In this document: positions 8,832 through 17,639 of the stretch, in pieces
Position numbering within the stretch: position 1 is the first letter of the stretch
How the letters are laid out: the number at the start of each line of letters is the position of its first letter
DNA from: Lichenihabitans sp033947565
Lineage (GTDB): Bacteria; Pseudomonadota; Alphaproteobacteria; Rhizobiales; Beijerinckiaceae
NCBI RefSeq assembly: GCF_033947565.1
Contig: NZ_JARPVX010000002.1
Coordinates: 1 to 64,000, forward strand
Direction of reading: 5' to 3'
DNA: 64,000 bases
Program-made: the position numbers and the translations under genes
Notes under the pieces: generated by a model
Database searches by the model: none
What the model saw: only the letters and a program-made list of their open reading frames with translations
What the model was told of the DNA's origin: nothing

Positions 8832-9020
8832 CTAGCTGCCGTCGAACATGTTGAAGACCCGAGAGCCGAGCTTCACGATCGTGATCACGTAGAACAACAG
8901 AACCAGAGCCGCCACGGCGAGGCCGATGGCCATGTTACGCGCCCGCCGACTGCGCAGTTCCGCAGGTGTCAGAACGACACCAGGCAGCGGCTCGGGGCTG
9001 TTCGGCAGGGACGGCGCCAT
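8832..9020 (-). CDS. Small oxidase-operon membrane protein (CoxF-like)
   Basis: The product is 62 residues: an N-terminal soluble stretch with LTPAELRSRRARN, then one hydrophobic helix at about residues 30-49, then a short tail. This pattern matches the small CoxF-like protein often found between ctaB and ctaG in Alphaproteobacteria, whose function is not firmly established. The ATG at 9020 was chosen because it lies 1 nt after the ctaB stop and begins the conserved part; the longer frame up to 9065 overlaps ctaB. Confidence 0.82.
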   Translation of the reverse strand: MAPSLPNSPEPLPGVVLTPAELRSRRARNMAIGLAVAALVLLFYVITIVKLGSRVFNMFDGS

Positions 9021-9021
9021 T

Positions 9022-9960
9022 CTACAGGCCGATGCCGAGCGCATGCTCGGCCAGCAGCACGGCATAAAGCAGTGTCAGATACAGGATCGAAAAGCCGAAC
9101 AGGTTCTTGGCAGCCGCAGCGGCCGCCTCGCCATCCCGCAGCCGATAAACCTGAACCGCGAACCACAGCATCGTCGCCCCCGCCGCGGCGGCCACGATGC
9201 CGTAAAGCGGTCCACCGAGGCCCATGGCCCAGGGCAGGCAACCGAGTGGCGCCAGCAGGAGGGTGTAGACCAGGATCTCCGTCCGGGTGCGGTCAGGGCC
9301 CTTGACGTTGGGCATCATCGGAATGCCGGCCTTGGCATATTCTTCGGACTTGATGAGGGCCAGTGCCCAGAAGTGCGGCGGGGTCCAGACGAAGATGATG
9401 GCGAACAGCACGAAGCTGGCCCAGGTCACGGAACCGGTCGTCACCGCATAGCCGATCATCGGCGGGAAGGCGCCTGCGGCGCCGCCGATGACGATGTTCT
9501 GCGGCGTCGAGCGCTTCAGCCACATCGTGTAGACAACGGCATAGAATAGGATGGTGCCAAGAAGCAGCGCGCCCGAGATCCAGTTCGCCACCAGCGTCAG
9601 GACCATCACGGACAAGATCGACAGGATCACCCCGAAGGCCAGCGCCTCGGACGCCGCCACGCGTCCATCCGGGATCGGCCGCTTGCGGGTGCGGGTCATG
9701 ATCGCATCGATGTCGGCGTCATAGACCATGTTGAGGGCGCCCGATGCGCCGGCCCCGACCGTGATGGCGAAGAGCGCGATGAGGCCGACCAGCGGGTTGA
9801 GATGGCCCGGCGCCACCAGCATGCCACAGAGGGCGGTGAACACCACCAGCGACATGACCCGGGGCTTCAACAGTTCCAGAAAATCGCGTGGCATCGCCAG
9901 CGATGTTCTGGCCTTCGATCGGTCCTCGAAGCCGGACTGCCGTTCCGTCACCACACTCAT
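9022..9960 (-). CDS. ctaB: Protoheme IX farnesyltransferase (heme O synthase)
   Basis: The enzyme adds a farnesyl group to heme b to give heme O, the precursor of heme A. It is 312 residues with about nine membrane spans. The prenyl-diphosphate/Mg site is seen as NMVYDADID followed by TRKRPIPDG. The second conserved block is FVWTPPHFWALAL. It lies between ctaD (15 nt upstream) and the CoxF-like gene. Heme A synthase (ctaA) is not in this window. Confidence 0.97.
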   Translation of the reverse strand: MSVVTERQSGFEDRSKARTSLAMPRDFLELLKPRVMSLVVFTALCGMLVAPGHLNPLVGLIALFAITVGAGASGALNMVYDADIDAIMTRTRKRPIPDGRVAASEALAFGVILSILSVMVLTLVANWISGALLLGTILFYAVVYTMWLKRSTPQNIVIGGAAGAFPPMIGYAVTTGSVTWASFVLFAIIFVWTPPHFWALALIKSEEYAKAGIPMMPNVKGPDRTRTEILVYTLLLAPLGCLPWAMGLGGPLYGIVAAAAGATMLWFAVQVYRLRDGEAAAAAAKNLFGFSILYLTLLYAVLLAEHALGIGL

Positions 9961-9975
9961 CAGGGAAACATCGTC

Positions 9976-11643
9976 CTAGTGGTCGGCGCCTGTGATGCGC
10001 GGCAGCGTTTCAAACTGGTGGAACGGCGGCGGCGACGACAGCGTCCATTCCAGCGTCGTGGCACCGACGCCCCAAGGGTTGTCGCCCGCGACGCGCTTCA
10101 GCTTGAACGCCTCGTAGATCATATAAAGGAACACCACGACCCCTGCACCCGAGATCAGGGCCCCGATGGACGACACCTGATTCCACAGACTGTAGGCCGA
10201 CGGATAGTCGACATAGCGACGCGGCATGCCGGCGAGGCCGAGGAAGTGTTGCGGGAAGAACGTGAGGTTGACACCCACGAACATGATCCAGAACTGAAGA
10301 TTGCCGAGCCGCTCATTGTACATGTATCCCGACATCTTCGGGAACCAATAATAGAAACCGGCGAACAGCGCGAAGACGGCGCCGAGCGACAGCACGTAGT
10401 GGAAATGGGCCACGACGTAATAGGTCTCGTGCAGCGCACGGTCGACGCCGGCATTGGCCAGCACCACGCCGGTGACGCCGCCGACCGTGAACAGGAACAC
10501 GAAGCCGACCGCCCACAGCATCGGCGTCCGGAACGCGATCGAGCCGCCCCACATGGTGGCGATCCAGGAAAACACCTTCACGCCGGTCGGCACCGCGATC
10601 ACCATGGTGGCGAACACGAAGTACCGCTGCGTGTCGAGCGACATGCCGACGGTGTACATATGGTGAGCCCAGACCACGAAGCCGACGACGCCGATCGCCA
10701 CCATCGCATAGGCCATGCCGAGATAGCCGAAGACGGGCTTCTTGGAGAAGGTCGAGATGATGTGGCTGATGATGCCGAAGGCCGGCAGGATCAGGATGTA
10801 GACTTCCGGGTGGCCGAAGAACCAGAACAGGTGCTGGAACAACAGCGGATCGCCGCCATAGGTCGGATCGAAAAAGGCCGTACCGAAATTACGGTCGGTC
10901 AGCAGCATGGTGATGGCGCCGGCCAGCACCGGCAGCGACAGCACCAGCAGAAAGGCCGTCACCAGCACCGACCAGGCGAAAAGCGGCATCTTGTGGATCG
11001 TCATGCCCGGGGCGCGCATGTTCAGGATGGTGGTGATGAAGTTGATGGCGCCAAGGATCGAGGACGCGCCGGCCGTGTGCAGCGCCAGGATCAGGAAGTC
11101 CATCGCCGGGCCGGGATGGCCGGTGTTCGACGACAACGGCGGGTACATCACCCAGCCACCACCAAAGCCGCGCATGCCCGGTGCACCCTCGACATGCAGC
11201 GAGATGATGAGCAACAGGAAGGCGGCCGGCAGCAGCCAGAACGAGATGTTGTTCAGCCGTGGGAACGCCATGTCGGGTGCGCCGATCATGATCGGCACGA
11301 ACCAGTTGCCGAAACCGCCGATCAGCGCCGGCATGACCATGAAGAAGATCATGATTAGGCCGTGGGCGGTGATCTGCACGTTGTAGAGGTTCTTGCCCAT
11401 CTCGACCATGTTGGTCGAGTCGGCTTCGCCGATGACCTGGGCCAGATGGCCCATGAAGTGCCAGTCGGGATTGAACAGCTGCAGCCGAATGAAGATCGAC
11501 ATCATGCCGCCGATGCACCCCGCGAAGATCGCGAAGATCAGGTAGAGGGTGCCGATGTCTTTGTGGTTGGTCGAGTACAGGTAACGGCGCCAGCCATGCG
11601 GGTGGCTGTGGGCGGCGGTGTCGACGGAAGCGGCGTTCGGCAT
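9976..11643 (-). CDS. ctaD: Cytochrome c oxidase subunit I
   Basis: The product is 555 residues, normal for aa3 subunit I, with twelve membrane spans. The start is STNHKDIGTLY. The CuB and cross-linked Tyr region is GHPEVYI, the paired histidines are HHMYTVG, and the heme histidines are in VVAHFHYVLS. These identify a proton-pumping A-type heme-copper oxidase. The ATG at 11643 was chosen because the longer frame has no family similarity upstream. It is followed within 15 nt by ctaB. Confidence 0.98.
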   Translation of the reverse strand: MPNAASVDTAAHSHPHGWRRYLYSTNHKDIGTLYLIFAIFAGCIGGMMSIFIRLQLFNPDWHFMGHLAQVIGEADSTNMVEMGKNLYNVQITAHGLIMIFFMVMPALIGGFGNWFVPIMIGAPDMAFPRLNNISFWLLPAAFLLLIISLHVEGAPGMRGFGGGWVMYPPLSSNTGHPGPAMDFLILALHTAGASSILGAINFITTILNMRAPGMTIHKMPLFAWSVLVTAFLLVLSLPVLAGAITMLLTDRNFGTAFFDPTYGGDPLLFQHLFWFFGHPEVYILILPAFGIISHIISTFSKKPVFGYLGMAYAMVAIGVVGFVVWAHHMYTVGMSLDTQRYFVFATMVIAVPTGVKVFSWIATMWGGSIAFRTPMLWAVGFVFLFTVGGVTGVVLANAGVDRALHETYYVVAHFHYVLSLGAVFALFAGFYYWFPKMSGYMYNERLGNLQFWIMFVGVNLTFFPQHFLGLAGMPRRYVDYPSAYSLWNQVSSIGALISGAGVVVFLYMIYEAFKLKRVAGDNPWGVGATTLEWTLSSPPPFHQFETLPRITGADH

Positions 11644-11674
11644 GGACGATCTTTCGGCTACGCGTCGACTTCGA

Positions 11675-12538
11675 TCAAGGATGCAGCGGGGCGGCGTCGG
11701 CAAGCCGCGTGACGGCAGGACGGCTGTCGGCGAACTTCGTCTTGGCGCTCTGCAGCCAAGCGTCGTAGTCCGGTGCGCTCACGACCCGCACGGCGATCGG
11801 CATATAGGCATGGTCCTTGCCGCAGAGCTTCGAGCATTGGCCGTAATAGATGCCTTCGCGCTCGGCCTTGAACCAGGTTTCATTCAATCGGCCCGGAACG
11901 GCGTCGATACGGGATCCGAGCGACTGCACCACCCAGGAATGGATGACGTCGGCGCCCGTGACCTGGACCCGCACCACCTTGTTGACCGGCACCACCACCT
12001 CGTTGTCGACCGATAACAGGTGGATATCGCCGGGCTTCAGATCGGCATCCTGCTTTAACACCGAGTCAAAGCCGAAGCCGCCGTTCTGGTCCTTTGGATA
12101 GTCGTAGCTCCAATACCATTGTTTGCCGGTGGCCTTGATGGTGAGGTCGGCCTTCGGAATGACGAGCTGATGCGTCAGGAGCCGGAAAGACGGGATCGCG
12201 ATCACGACGAGCAGCAGCACCGGGATGATGGTCCAAGCCACTTCCAGGCCGGTGTGGTGGGTGGTCTTCGACGGTACCGGATGGACGGTCTCGTTGAAGC
12301 GGAACACGCAGATCAACAGCAAGGCCGCCACAAAAAGGCAGATCGCCACGATGATCGGCAGGATCAGGTAATCGTGGAAATGGTGGATTTCGGTGGCGAT
12401 CGGCGTCACGGCCTCCTGGAAGCCGATCTGCCCCGGGACCGCGTGACCGGCCACAGCCGCGAAGGCATGCGTGCCAAAGCACGATCCCAGTGACACGAAT
12501 CCAGCCCGAAGGGCCTTGCCGAGCCTAGTGCCGGGCAT
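11675..12538 (-). CDS. ctaC: Cytochrome c oxidase subunit II
   Basis: The product is 287 residues. It begins with a likely signal sequence ending near HAFA, then has two membrane spans at about residues 45-70 and 90-110, then a cupredoxin domain. The binuclear CuA ligands are visible in CSKLCGKDHAYM. This subunit accepts electrons from cytochrome c. The start ATG at 12538 is preceded by a strong GGGGAG site about 11 nt away, which rules out the longer frame. It is the first gene of the leftward oxidase operon. Confidence 0.97.
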   Translation of the reverse strand: MPGTRLGKALRAGFVSLGSCFGTHAFAAVAGHAVPGQIGFQEAVTPIATEIHHFHDYLILPIIVAICLFVAALLLICVFRFNETVHPVPSKTTHHTGLEVAWTIIPVLLLVVIAIPSFRLLTHQLVIPKADLTIKATGKQWYWSYDYPKDQNGGFGFDSVLKQDADLKPGDIHLLSVDNEVVVPVNKVVRVQVTGADVIHSWVVQSLGSRIDAVPGRLNETWFKAEREGIYYGQCSKLCGKDHAYMPIAVRVVSAPDYDAWLQSAKTKFADSRPAVTRLADAAPLHP

Positions 12539-12723
12539 GATGTCGCCGCTCCCCTGTACAGGTGGATATTTTTCATACGCGTTGTGCCCGCGCCTTCCAC
12601 CCTTGAACCGTTCCAACCATAAAGCTGTCGTCAGCGCAATGCCAGCCGGCATCGGTCTCGCGGACGCGCGGCAAAACATACGCGCCTCGACGGCAGTCGC
12701 CGGGTGGTGGCTGCGTCCTCGGC

Positions 12724-12751
12724 TTGACAGCGACCCGCCATTTGCTAGGCC
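12724..12751 (+). promoter_or_regulatory. Candidate promoter of the ialB-like gene
   Basis: A perfect TTGACA -35 box at 12724-12729 is followed 16 nt later by TAGGCC at 12746-12751, a weak -10. The ATG of the IalB-type gene lies 27 nt further on, with AAGGAG just before it. The -35 match is good and the -10 poor, so this is tentative. Confidence 0.4.
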
Positions 12752-12777
12752 ACGGCAACAAGGCCGAAGGAGTCAGC

Positions 12778-13320
12778 ATGGCAGGGGCGCAATCGCCCGC
12801 GCGACGGATGGCGCGCAGAGGGAGGGCTTCGGCCTGCATGGTGGCGTTGGTCGCCGGCTGTTTCATCGGCAGTGGCACAGGCGCTTCGGCGCAAGGCGTC
12901 GTGAAGCAGAAGTTCGGCGACTGGGAAGAGCGGTGCGAAACGCCGCCCGGCGCCCAGAAAGAACAATGCGCGCTGATCCAGAGCGTGGCGGCCGAGGACC
13001 GGCCCAACGTGAACCTGGTGGTCATTGTGCTGAAGACGGCGGATGGCAAGAGCCGGCTGCTGCGCGTCGTGGCGCCGCTCGGGGTGCTGTTGCCTTCGGG
13101 TCTGGGCCTGAAGGTGGACCAGACGGATGTCGGCCGCGCCGGCTTCGTGCGTTGCCTGCCCACCGGCTGCATCGCCGAGGTGATGATGGAGGACAAGCTG
13201 ATCGACCAGCTGTCGAACGGCACGGCCGCGACCTTCATCATCTTCCAGACTCCCGAGGAGGGGATCGGCATCCCGCTGACGCTGAACGGCTTCAAGGACG
13301 GTTTCGCCAAGCTGCCATGA
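12778..13320 (+). CDS. Invasion-associated locus B (IalB) family protein
   Basis: The product is 180 residues with an N-terminal signal sequence ending near GASA. The mature part begins with the family block KQKFGDWEERCE, followed by CALIQS and the core VDQTDVGRAGFVRCLPTGC, then FQTPEEGIGIPLTL near the end. IalB proteins are exported; the name comes from Bartonella, but free-living relatives carry many copies with no known invasion role. The ATG at 12778 has a GAAGGAG site 5 nt upstream, so the longer frame from 12724 is rejected. It is divergent from ctaC. Confidence 0.88.
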   Translation: MAGAQSPARRMARRGRASACMVALVAGCFIGSGTGASAQGVVKQKFGDWEERCETPPGAQKEQCALIQSVAAEDRPNVNLVVIVLKTADGKSRLLRVVAPLGVLLPSGLGLKVDQTDVGRAGFVRCLPTGCIAEVMMEDKLIDQLSNGTAATFIIFQTPEEGIGIPLTLNGFKDGFAKLP

Positions 13321-13378
13321 TGACGCCGTTTCGACGGCGTGGCGGGTCGCGCCGCTCCGGCTTGTTGGAGGATTGTGG

Positions 13379-13753
13379 ATGATCGACCGCGGCCGCCCCC
13401 ACATCCGGGTCATCGCCATGCCGGCCGACACCAACCCGTCCGGCGACATTTTCGGCGGCTGGCTGATGGCCCAGATGGATCTTGCGGCCGGCAACGCCGC
13501 CGCCTTGCGGGCCCGCGGCCGCTGCGCCACCGTGGCGGTGAATTCCATGGTGTTCCACACACCGGTACTGGTGGGCGATGAGGTCAGCTTTTATGCCGAC
13601 ATCGAAAAGGTGGGACGCAGCTCGATGACGATCCGGGTCGAGGCGTGGCGGCGCAGCCGCGATTCGGACGACACCAGCAAGGTGACAGAGGCCGTGTTCA
13701 GCTTCGTGGCCATCGATGCCGAGCGCCGCCCACGCGCCGTGCCGACGACCTGA
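13379..13753 (+). CDS. Hotdog-fold acyl-CoA thioesterase (YciA type)
   Basis: The product is 124 residues, a single hotdog domain. The block MPADTNPSGDIFGGWLM near residues 13-29 is the YciA-type signature and includes the catalytic Asp. VAVNSMVFHTPVLVGDEV follows. These enzymes hydrolyse acyl-CoAs in the cytoplasm. The ATG at 13379 is preferred over an in-frame TTG at 13373 because GGAGG at 13367-13371 is 7 nt before it. It ends 9 nt from the convergent AmpG-like gene. Confidence 0.92.
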   Translation: MIDRGRPHIRVIAMPADTNPSGDIFGGWLMAQMDLAAGNAAALRARGRCATVAVNSMVFHTPVLVGDEVSFYADIEKVGRSSMTIRVEAWRRSRDSDDTSKVTEAVFSFVAIDAERRPRAVPTT

Positions 13754-13762
13754 CGGCTGCGC

Positions 13763-15079
13763 TCACCGACCCTCGGCCGTCGCCGTGTCCAAGGCATGAT
13801 GGCGCCACACCCACAGGGCCATTAGCGCCACCGGCAGGCCGATCAGCGCCGTCCCGGTGAAGAAGCCCGTGAACCCCGTCCGCTCGATGACATAGCCCGA
13901 CAGCCCGGCCAGCAGGCTGCCCGGGAAGGCGCAAAGCGACGTCAACAGCGCATATTGGGCGGCCGCATATTGGCTCGAGCTCAGCGCCGACATGTAGGTG
14001 ATCAGCACGATGGAGGCGAACGCATAAGCGAAATCGTCGATGCTGACCGCCGTCGCGAAAAGCCAGAACTCACCGCCGCCGCGGTCGCCGCGCAGAGCCA
14101 GATAGGCTAGCGCCAGATGCGACAGCGAAGCGAAGACGGTGCCGATCAGCAATGTCGGCATCAGTCCCAGGCGCTTCACCACCCACGTGGCAAGAAAGGT
14201 GCCGGCAAGCGCCACCGGGAAGCCGAACAGCTTGGTGACGGTAGCAATGTCCGAGTTCGAATAGTGCAGGGCCTTGAATAAGGGCACCGCCATGGCGCTC
14301 GATACGTAGCCCGGCATGCGGAAGCCGGCGACGAGCAGCAGCACCGGCACGGCGACCGGCCCGAGACGGCCGCCGAGGTCACGGATCGGTGCCACGATGG
14401 TTTCGGTAAAGCCGCGCCAGGGCGTGGCCGGCTGCCGGTCGGGATCCGGTTCCGGCGCCGCCCAGGCGGCCACGAGGCCGGGCAGCATGGCCAATGTCAT
14501 CACCAGATAGGCGGCGTGCCAGCCGACCGCATCGGCCAAGTACAGCGCGCCCGCGCCCGACACAAGATTGCCGAGGCGCCAACCCACCTCCGACCAGGAC
14601 GACATCAACGCCTGCCGCTCCACCGGCGCCGCCGTGATGCGCCAGCCATCGATCACGACATCCTGCGTCGATCCCGCGATGCCGAGCGCAAAGGAAAACA
14701 GGATGGTCCACCACAGGCGGGTCGCGGGATCACCGAACGCGATGCCGGCGAGACACACTGCGATCCCGATCTGGGCCGCCACGATCCAGCCGCGACGCCG
14801 GCCAAGGAGGCGGCCGAGCACCGGCGGCGAACACCGGTCGAGGAAGGGCGCCCACAGGAATTTCAGCTTATAGGCGAGCGTCATCTCGCTGAGCAGGCTG
14901 AGGATGTGCAACGGCACATGGGCTTCGCTCAGCCATGCCGACTGCGTGCCGTAAACCAGCAGAAACGGGATGCCCGAGGAAAACCCGAGACCCAGCATGG
15001 CGGCGAGCCGCCGGTCGTGGAGCAGCTCCCGCACCGGAGCGAAGCGCGTCGGCGTGTCGGGCAGGGTTTCGGCGCGCAT
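13763..15079 (-). CDS. MFS transporter, AmpG-like muropeptide permease
   Basis: The product is 438 residues with about twelve membrane spans. The N-terminal region LGFSSGIPFLLVYGTQSAWLSE, the KFLWAPFLDR block and STQDVVIDGW are characteristic of the AmpG branch, which imports anhydromuropeptides for wall recycling. A lytic transglycosylase and an amidase at 60.8-62.9 kb would supply and process such substrates, although they are distant. AmpG-family members sometimes serve other substrates, so the transport role is inferred. Confidence 0.85.
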   Translation of the reverse strand: MRAETLPDTPTRFAPVRELLHDRRLAAMLGLGFSSGIPFLLVYGTQSAWLSEAHVPLHILSLLSEMTLAYKLKFLWAPFLDRCSPPVLGRLLGRRRGWIVAAQIGIAVCLAGIAFGDPATRLWWTILFSFALGIAGSTQDVVIDGWRITAAPVERQALMSSWSEVGWRLGNLVSGAGALYLADAVGWHAAYLVMTLAMLPGLVAAWAAPEPDPDRQPATPWRGFTETIVAPIRDLGGRLGPVAVPVLLLVAGFRMPGYVSSAMAVPLFKALHYSNSDIATVTKLFGFPVALAGTFLATWVVKRLGLMPTLLIGTVFASLSHLALAYLALRGDRGGGEFWLFATAVSIDDFAYAFASIVLITYMSALSSSQYAAAQYALLTSLCAFPGSLLAGLSGYVIERTGFTGFFTGTALIGLPVALMALWVWRHHALDTATAEGR

Positions 15080-15112
15080 GGGACGGAGCGTCTCGTGGTG
15101 ATGGGGTGCGCG

Positions 15113-16351
15113 TCAGGCCCGGGACGCCGGCCGCGCAAGCCAGGACGACCCGGTGGCGGTCGGCGCGAGGCCGAGATGGGCCGCAAGGCTGGCCCCGACA
15201 TCCGCGAAGCTGTCGCGCCGGCCGATCGACATCGGGCCGCGCGCGGTGCAATGCGCCAGGATCGGTACGTGCTCCCGCGTGTGATCGGTGCCGCGGAAGG
15301 TCGGGTCGTTGCCGTGGTCGGCCGTGATGACCAGGAGGTCGTCGCGACGGAGGCGCGCCAACAGTTCGGGCACGCGATCGTCGAAGCGCTCGAGACAGGC
15401 CGCATAGCCGGCCGCATCGCGTCGATGACCATGGTCCGAGTCGAAATCGACGAGGTTGGCGACCATCAGCCCGCCATCCGCCACCGTATCGAGCGCGTCG
15501 AGGAGATGATCGAGGTTGCCGTCGTTGTCGGCGCCCTTGAGTTCGGTGCCGGTGTGACGATGCGCGAAGATATCGCCTGTCTTGCCGATGCTGACGATCG
15601 AGCGGTTCGCCTCGGCGGCCCGCTCGAACAGGGTGCCTGGCGGCGGTGGCACGGCGAAATCCTTGCGGTGCGGGGTGCGCCGGAAATCTGCCTGGGACAC
15701 GCCGACGAAGGGACGGGCGATGACGCGGCCGATGCGCAACGGATCGCACAGGCGACGGGCGATGCGGCACAGGTCGTAAAGCCTGTCGAGACCGAAGACC
15801 TCTTCGTGGGCCGCGATCTGCAGTACGGAATCGACCGAGGTGTAGCAGATCGGCCAGCCGGTCCGCAGATGGGCCTCGCCGAGGTCGTCGATGATGTTGG
15901 TGCCCGAGGCATGGCAATTGCCGAGAATGCCGGTCAGGCCGGCCTCGGCCAGCAGGGTCGCGACAAAAGCCGGCGGAAAGCAGGGATTCTTGGTCGGGAA
16001 GTAGCCCCATGGGATGTCCACGGGCGTGCCTGCCAGCTCCCAATGCCCTGAGGGCGTGTCCTTGCCGTTCGAGCGCTCGATGCCGAACCCCCAGGAGGCG
16101 GTGGCTGGCGGCAACGAGAAACCCGGCGGCACGCGTCCGGTCGAAAGCCGCAGGGCGCCCCCGAGGCCAAGCGCGTCGAGGTGCGGCAGCCGCAATAGGC
16201 CTTGCCGCAGCCCCTCCCGGTCGGCCCGGCCGGCGGCGCAGGCTTCGGCGATATGTCCGAGGGTGTCGGCCCCGACGTCGCCATAGTCGGCTGCGTCGGC
16301 CGCAGCCCCGCAGCCGACGGAATCGAGCACCAGCAGGATCGCGCGTGTCAT
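15113..16351 (-). CDS. deoB: Phosphopentomutase
   Basis: The enzyme interconverts ribose-1-phosphate and ribose-5-phosphate (and the deoxy forms), linking nucleoside breakdown to central carbon. It is 412 residues, the usual length. Alkaline-phosphatase-superfamily metal ligands are visible: VLDSVGCGAAAD at the N-terminus, VDFDSDHGHRRD, and ITADHGNDPTFRGTDHTREHVP. The residue phosphorylated in catalysis is the Thr of GKDTPSGHWE. It lies 10 nt upstream of nothing else on its strand but directly follows the phosphofructokinase gene, so the two may be co-expressed. Confidence 0.97.
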   Translation of the reverse strand: MTRAILLVLDSVGCGAAADAADYGDVGADTLGHIAEACAAGRADREGLRQGLLRLPHLDALGLGGALRLSTGRVPPGFSLPPATASWGFGIERSNGKDTPSGHWELAGTPVDIPWGYFPTKNPCFPPAFVATLLAEAGLTGILGNCHASGTNIIDDLGEAHLRTGWPICYTSVDSVLQIAAHEEVFGLDRLYDLCRIARRLCDPLRIGRVIARPFVGVSQADFRRTPHRKDFAVPPPPGTLFERAAEANRSIVSIGKTGDIFAHRHTGTELKGADNDGNLDHLLDALDTVADGGLMVANLVDFDSDHGHRRDAAGYAACLERFDDRVPELLARLRRDDLLVITADHGNDPTFRGTDHTREHVPILAHCTARGPMSIGRRDSFADVGASLAAHLGLAPTATGSSWLARPASRA

Positions 16352-16361
16352 GGTGCCGCCT

Positions 16362-17522
16362 TCACAGAAACGGCGTGTAAAGGTCGGGGCGGGACGGCAG
16401 CAGGCGACGGAAGTAGCCGCGACCGCGTTCCGAAAGCGTGCTCTGCCCGGCGAAAAACTCCTGCGGCATGTGCCGCGTTCGTCCGGCCACCCGGTCGAGT
16501 GGCACGAGAGCCGGCAGCGTGCGCTGGCCGTCGTGGGTCAGCACCACGGAGCCGCTTTCCTCGAAGGCCCGGCGCGCCGCCAGCGCTCCGGCCGCATGGG
16601 CTTCCGCGCGATCGACGGGATCGATGACGCCCAGAAAACCGCGTGGGAGATAGCCGAGCGTATCGACGCGGGCACGGGCCTTGGGGAAGCGACCCTTCAA
16701 GGCGCGCTGGATTTCGAGGCCGAGATCGCCCCCGCTCAACTGGACATTGCCGTGCTGGTCGCGGTCGGCCAGCCCGGTCTTCAGCAGCGCTTCGGCAAAG
16801 GCGGTGCCAGCCTCGTCCTGCACGCCTTCCGACATGGCCACCACGCAACGGCCGAGGCGGGCGTAAACGGCCTCCACTTCGCCGAGGAAGCGCTCGAGCC
16901 CAAAGGGCTGCTCGGGCGTGTAGACCAGGTGGGGCGCGTCGTCGGGGTCCGACTGCCAGGCGGCAGGCGCCGCCGTGAGGAAGCCGGCATGCCTGCCCAT
17001 GACGATCGCCACATAGATGCCTGGCATGGCGCGGAAATCGAGGTCCACGGAGGCGATCGCCTGCGCCACGAAGGTTGCGGCCGAGATGAAACCGGGCACG
17101 TGGTCGTTCTCGACGAGGTCGTTGTCGATGGTCTTCGGCGCATGGACGAAACGGCACGCCCCCGTCGAACGGGCGCGCAACAGTTCCAAGGTGCCGGCCG
17201 TGTCGTTGCCGCCGATATAGACGAAGGCCCTGGCCTCAAACCGCTCCAGGGCTTCCAGGATGGCATCGCATCGATCGGGGTCTGGCTTGTCGCGGGTCGA
17301 GCCGAGGCCTGAGTTCGGCGTATTGCCGAGGCGCAGCAATTGATCGGTGCTGAGGCCGCCGAGATCTACGACATCGCCCGACAACAGGCCGCGGATACCG
17401 TGTCGCGCCCCGAGGATGCGAATGCTCGGGTCGAGCTCCCGCGCGGCCGCGATGGCGCCGCAGAGCGTCTGGTTGATGACAGCCGTCGGGCCGCCACCCT
17501 GGGCGATGATGAAGGACGACAT
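16362..17522 (-). CDS. pfp: 6-phosphofructokinase, PPi-dependent type
   Basis: The product is 386 residues. The nucleotide/phosphate loop starts as AQGGGPTAVIN. Two residues that discriminate phosphate donors both indicate pyrophosphate: Asp in GGNDTAG, where ATP enzymes have Gly, and Lys in PKTIDND, where ATP enzymes have Gly. The catalytic TIDND is intact, as is the MGRHAGFL block. PPi enzymes are reversible between fructose-6-phosphate and the 1,6-bisphosphate. The ATG at 17522 has GGGGAGG just upstream, so the longer frame is rejected. It precedes deoB by 10 nt. Confidence 0.92.
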   Translation of the reverse strand: MSSFIIAQGGGPTAVINQTLCGAIAAARELDPSIRILGARHGIRGLLSGDVVDLGGLSTDQLLRLGNTPNSGLGSTRDKPDPDRCDAILEALERFEARAFVYIGGNDTAGTLELLRARSTGACRFVHAPKTIDNDLVENDHVPGFISAATFVAQAIASVDLDFRAMPGIYVAIVMGRHAGFLTAAPAAWQSDPDDAPHLVYTPEQPFGLERFLGEVEAVYARLGRCVVAMSEGVQDEAGTAFAEALLKTGLADRDQHGNVQLSGGDLGLEIQRALKGRFPKARARVDTLGYLPRGFLGVIDPVDRAEAHAAGALAARRAFEESGSVVLTHDGQRTLPALVPLDRVAGRTRHMPQEFFAGQSTLSERGRGYFRRLLPSRPDLYTPFL

Positions 17523-17639
17523 GCAGCCTCCCCGGAACGGCGCCTCGCGCGGGCGCCCTGCCGCCGTTGAAGCAAGCTTGGCCGCATCCGGCAAGCCGCG
17601 CGATGATGCAGGCCGAAGTTTGCCGACCGAGCCGCTTCG

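Noticed and set aside
9802..11358. Open frame of 518 codons on the plus strand opposite ctaD
   Set aside because: It is the shadow of a highly conserved oxidase gene; composition is His/Asp/Arg-rich with no domain, as expected from antisense of GC-rich codons.
12539..12777. Possible extra gene or long ctaC N-terminus between ctaC and the ialB-like gene
   Set aside because: A strong ribosome site fixes the ctaC start at 12538, and the gap shows no coding features.
14516..16051. Long plus-strand frame opposite the AmpG-like gene and deoB
   Set aside because: It spans two genes with strong family motifs on the other strand and has no recognisable domain of its own.
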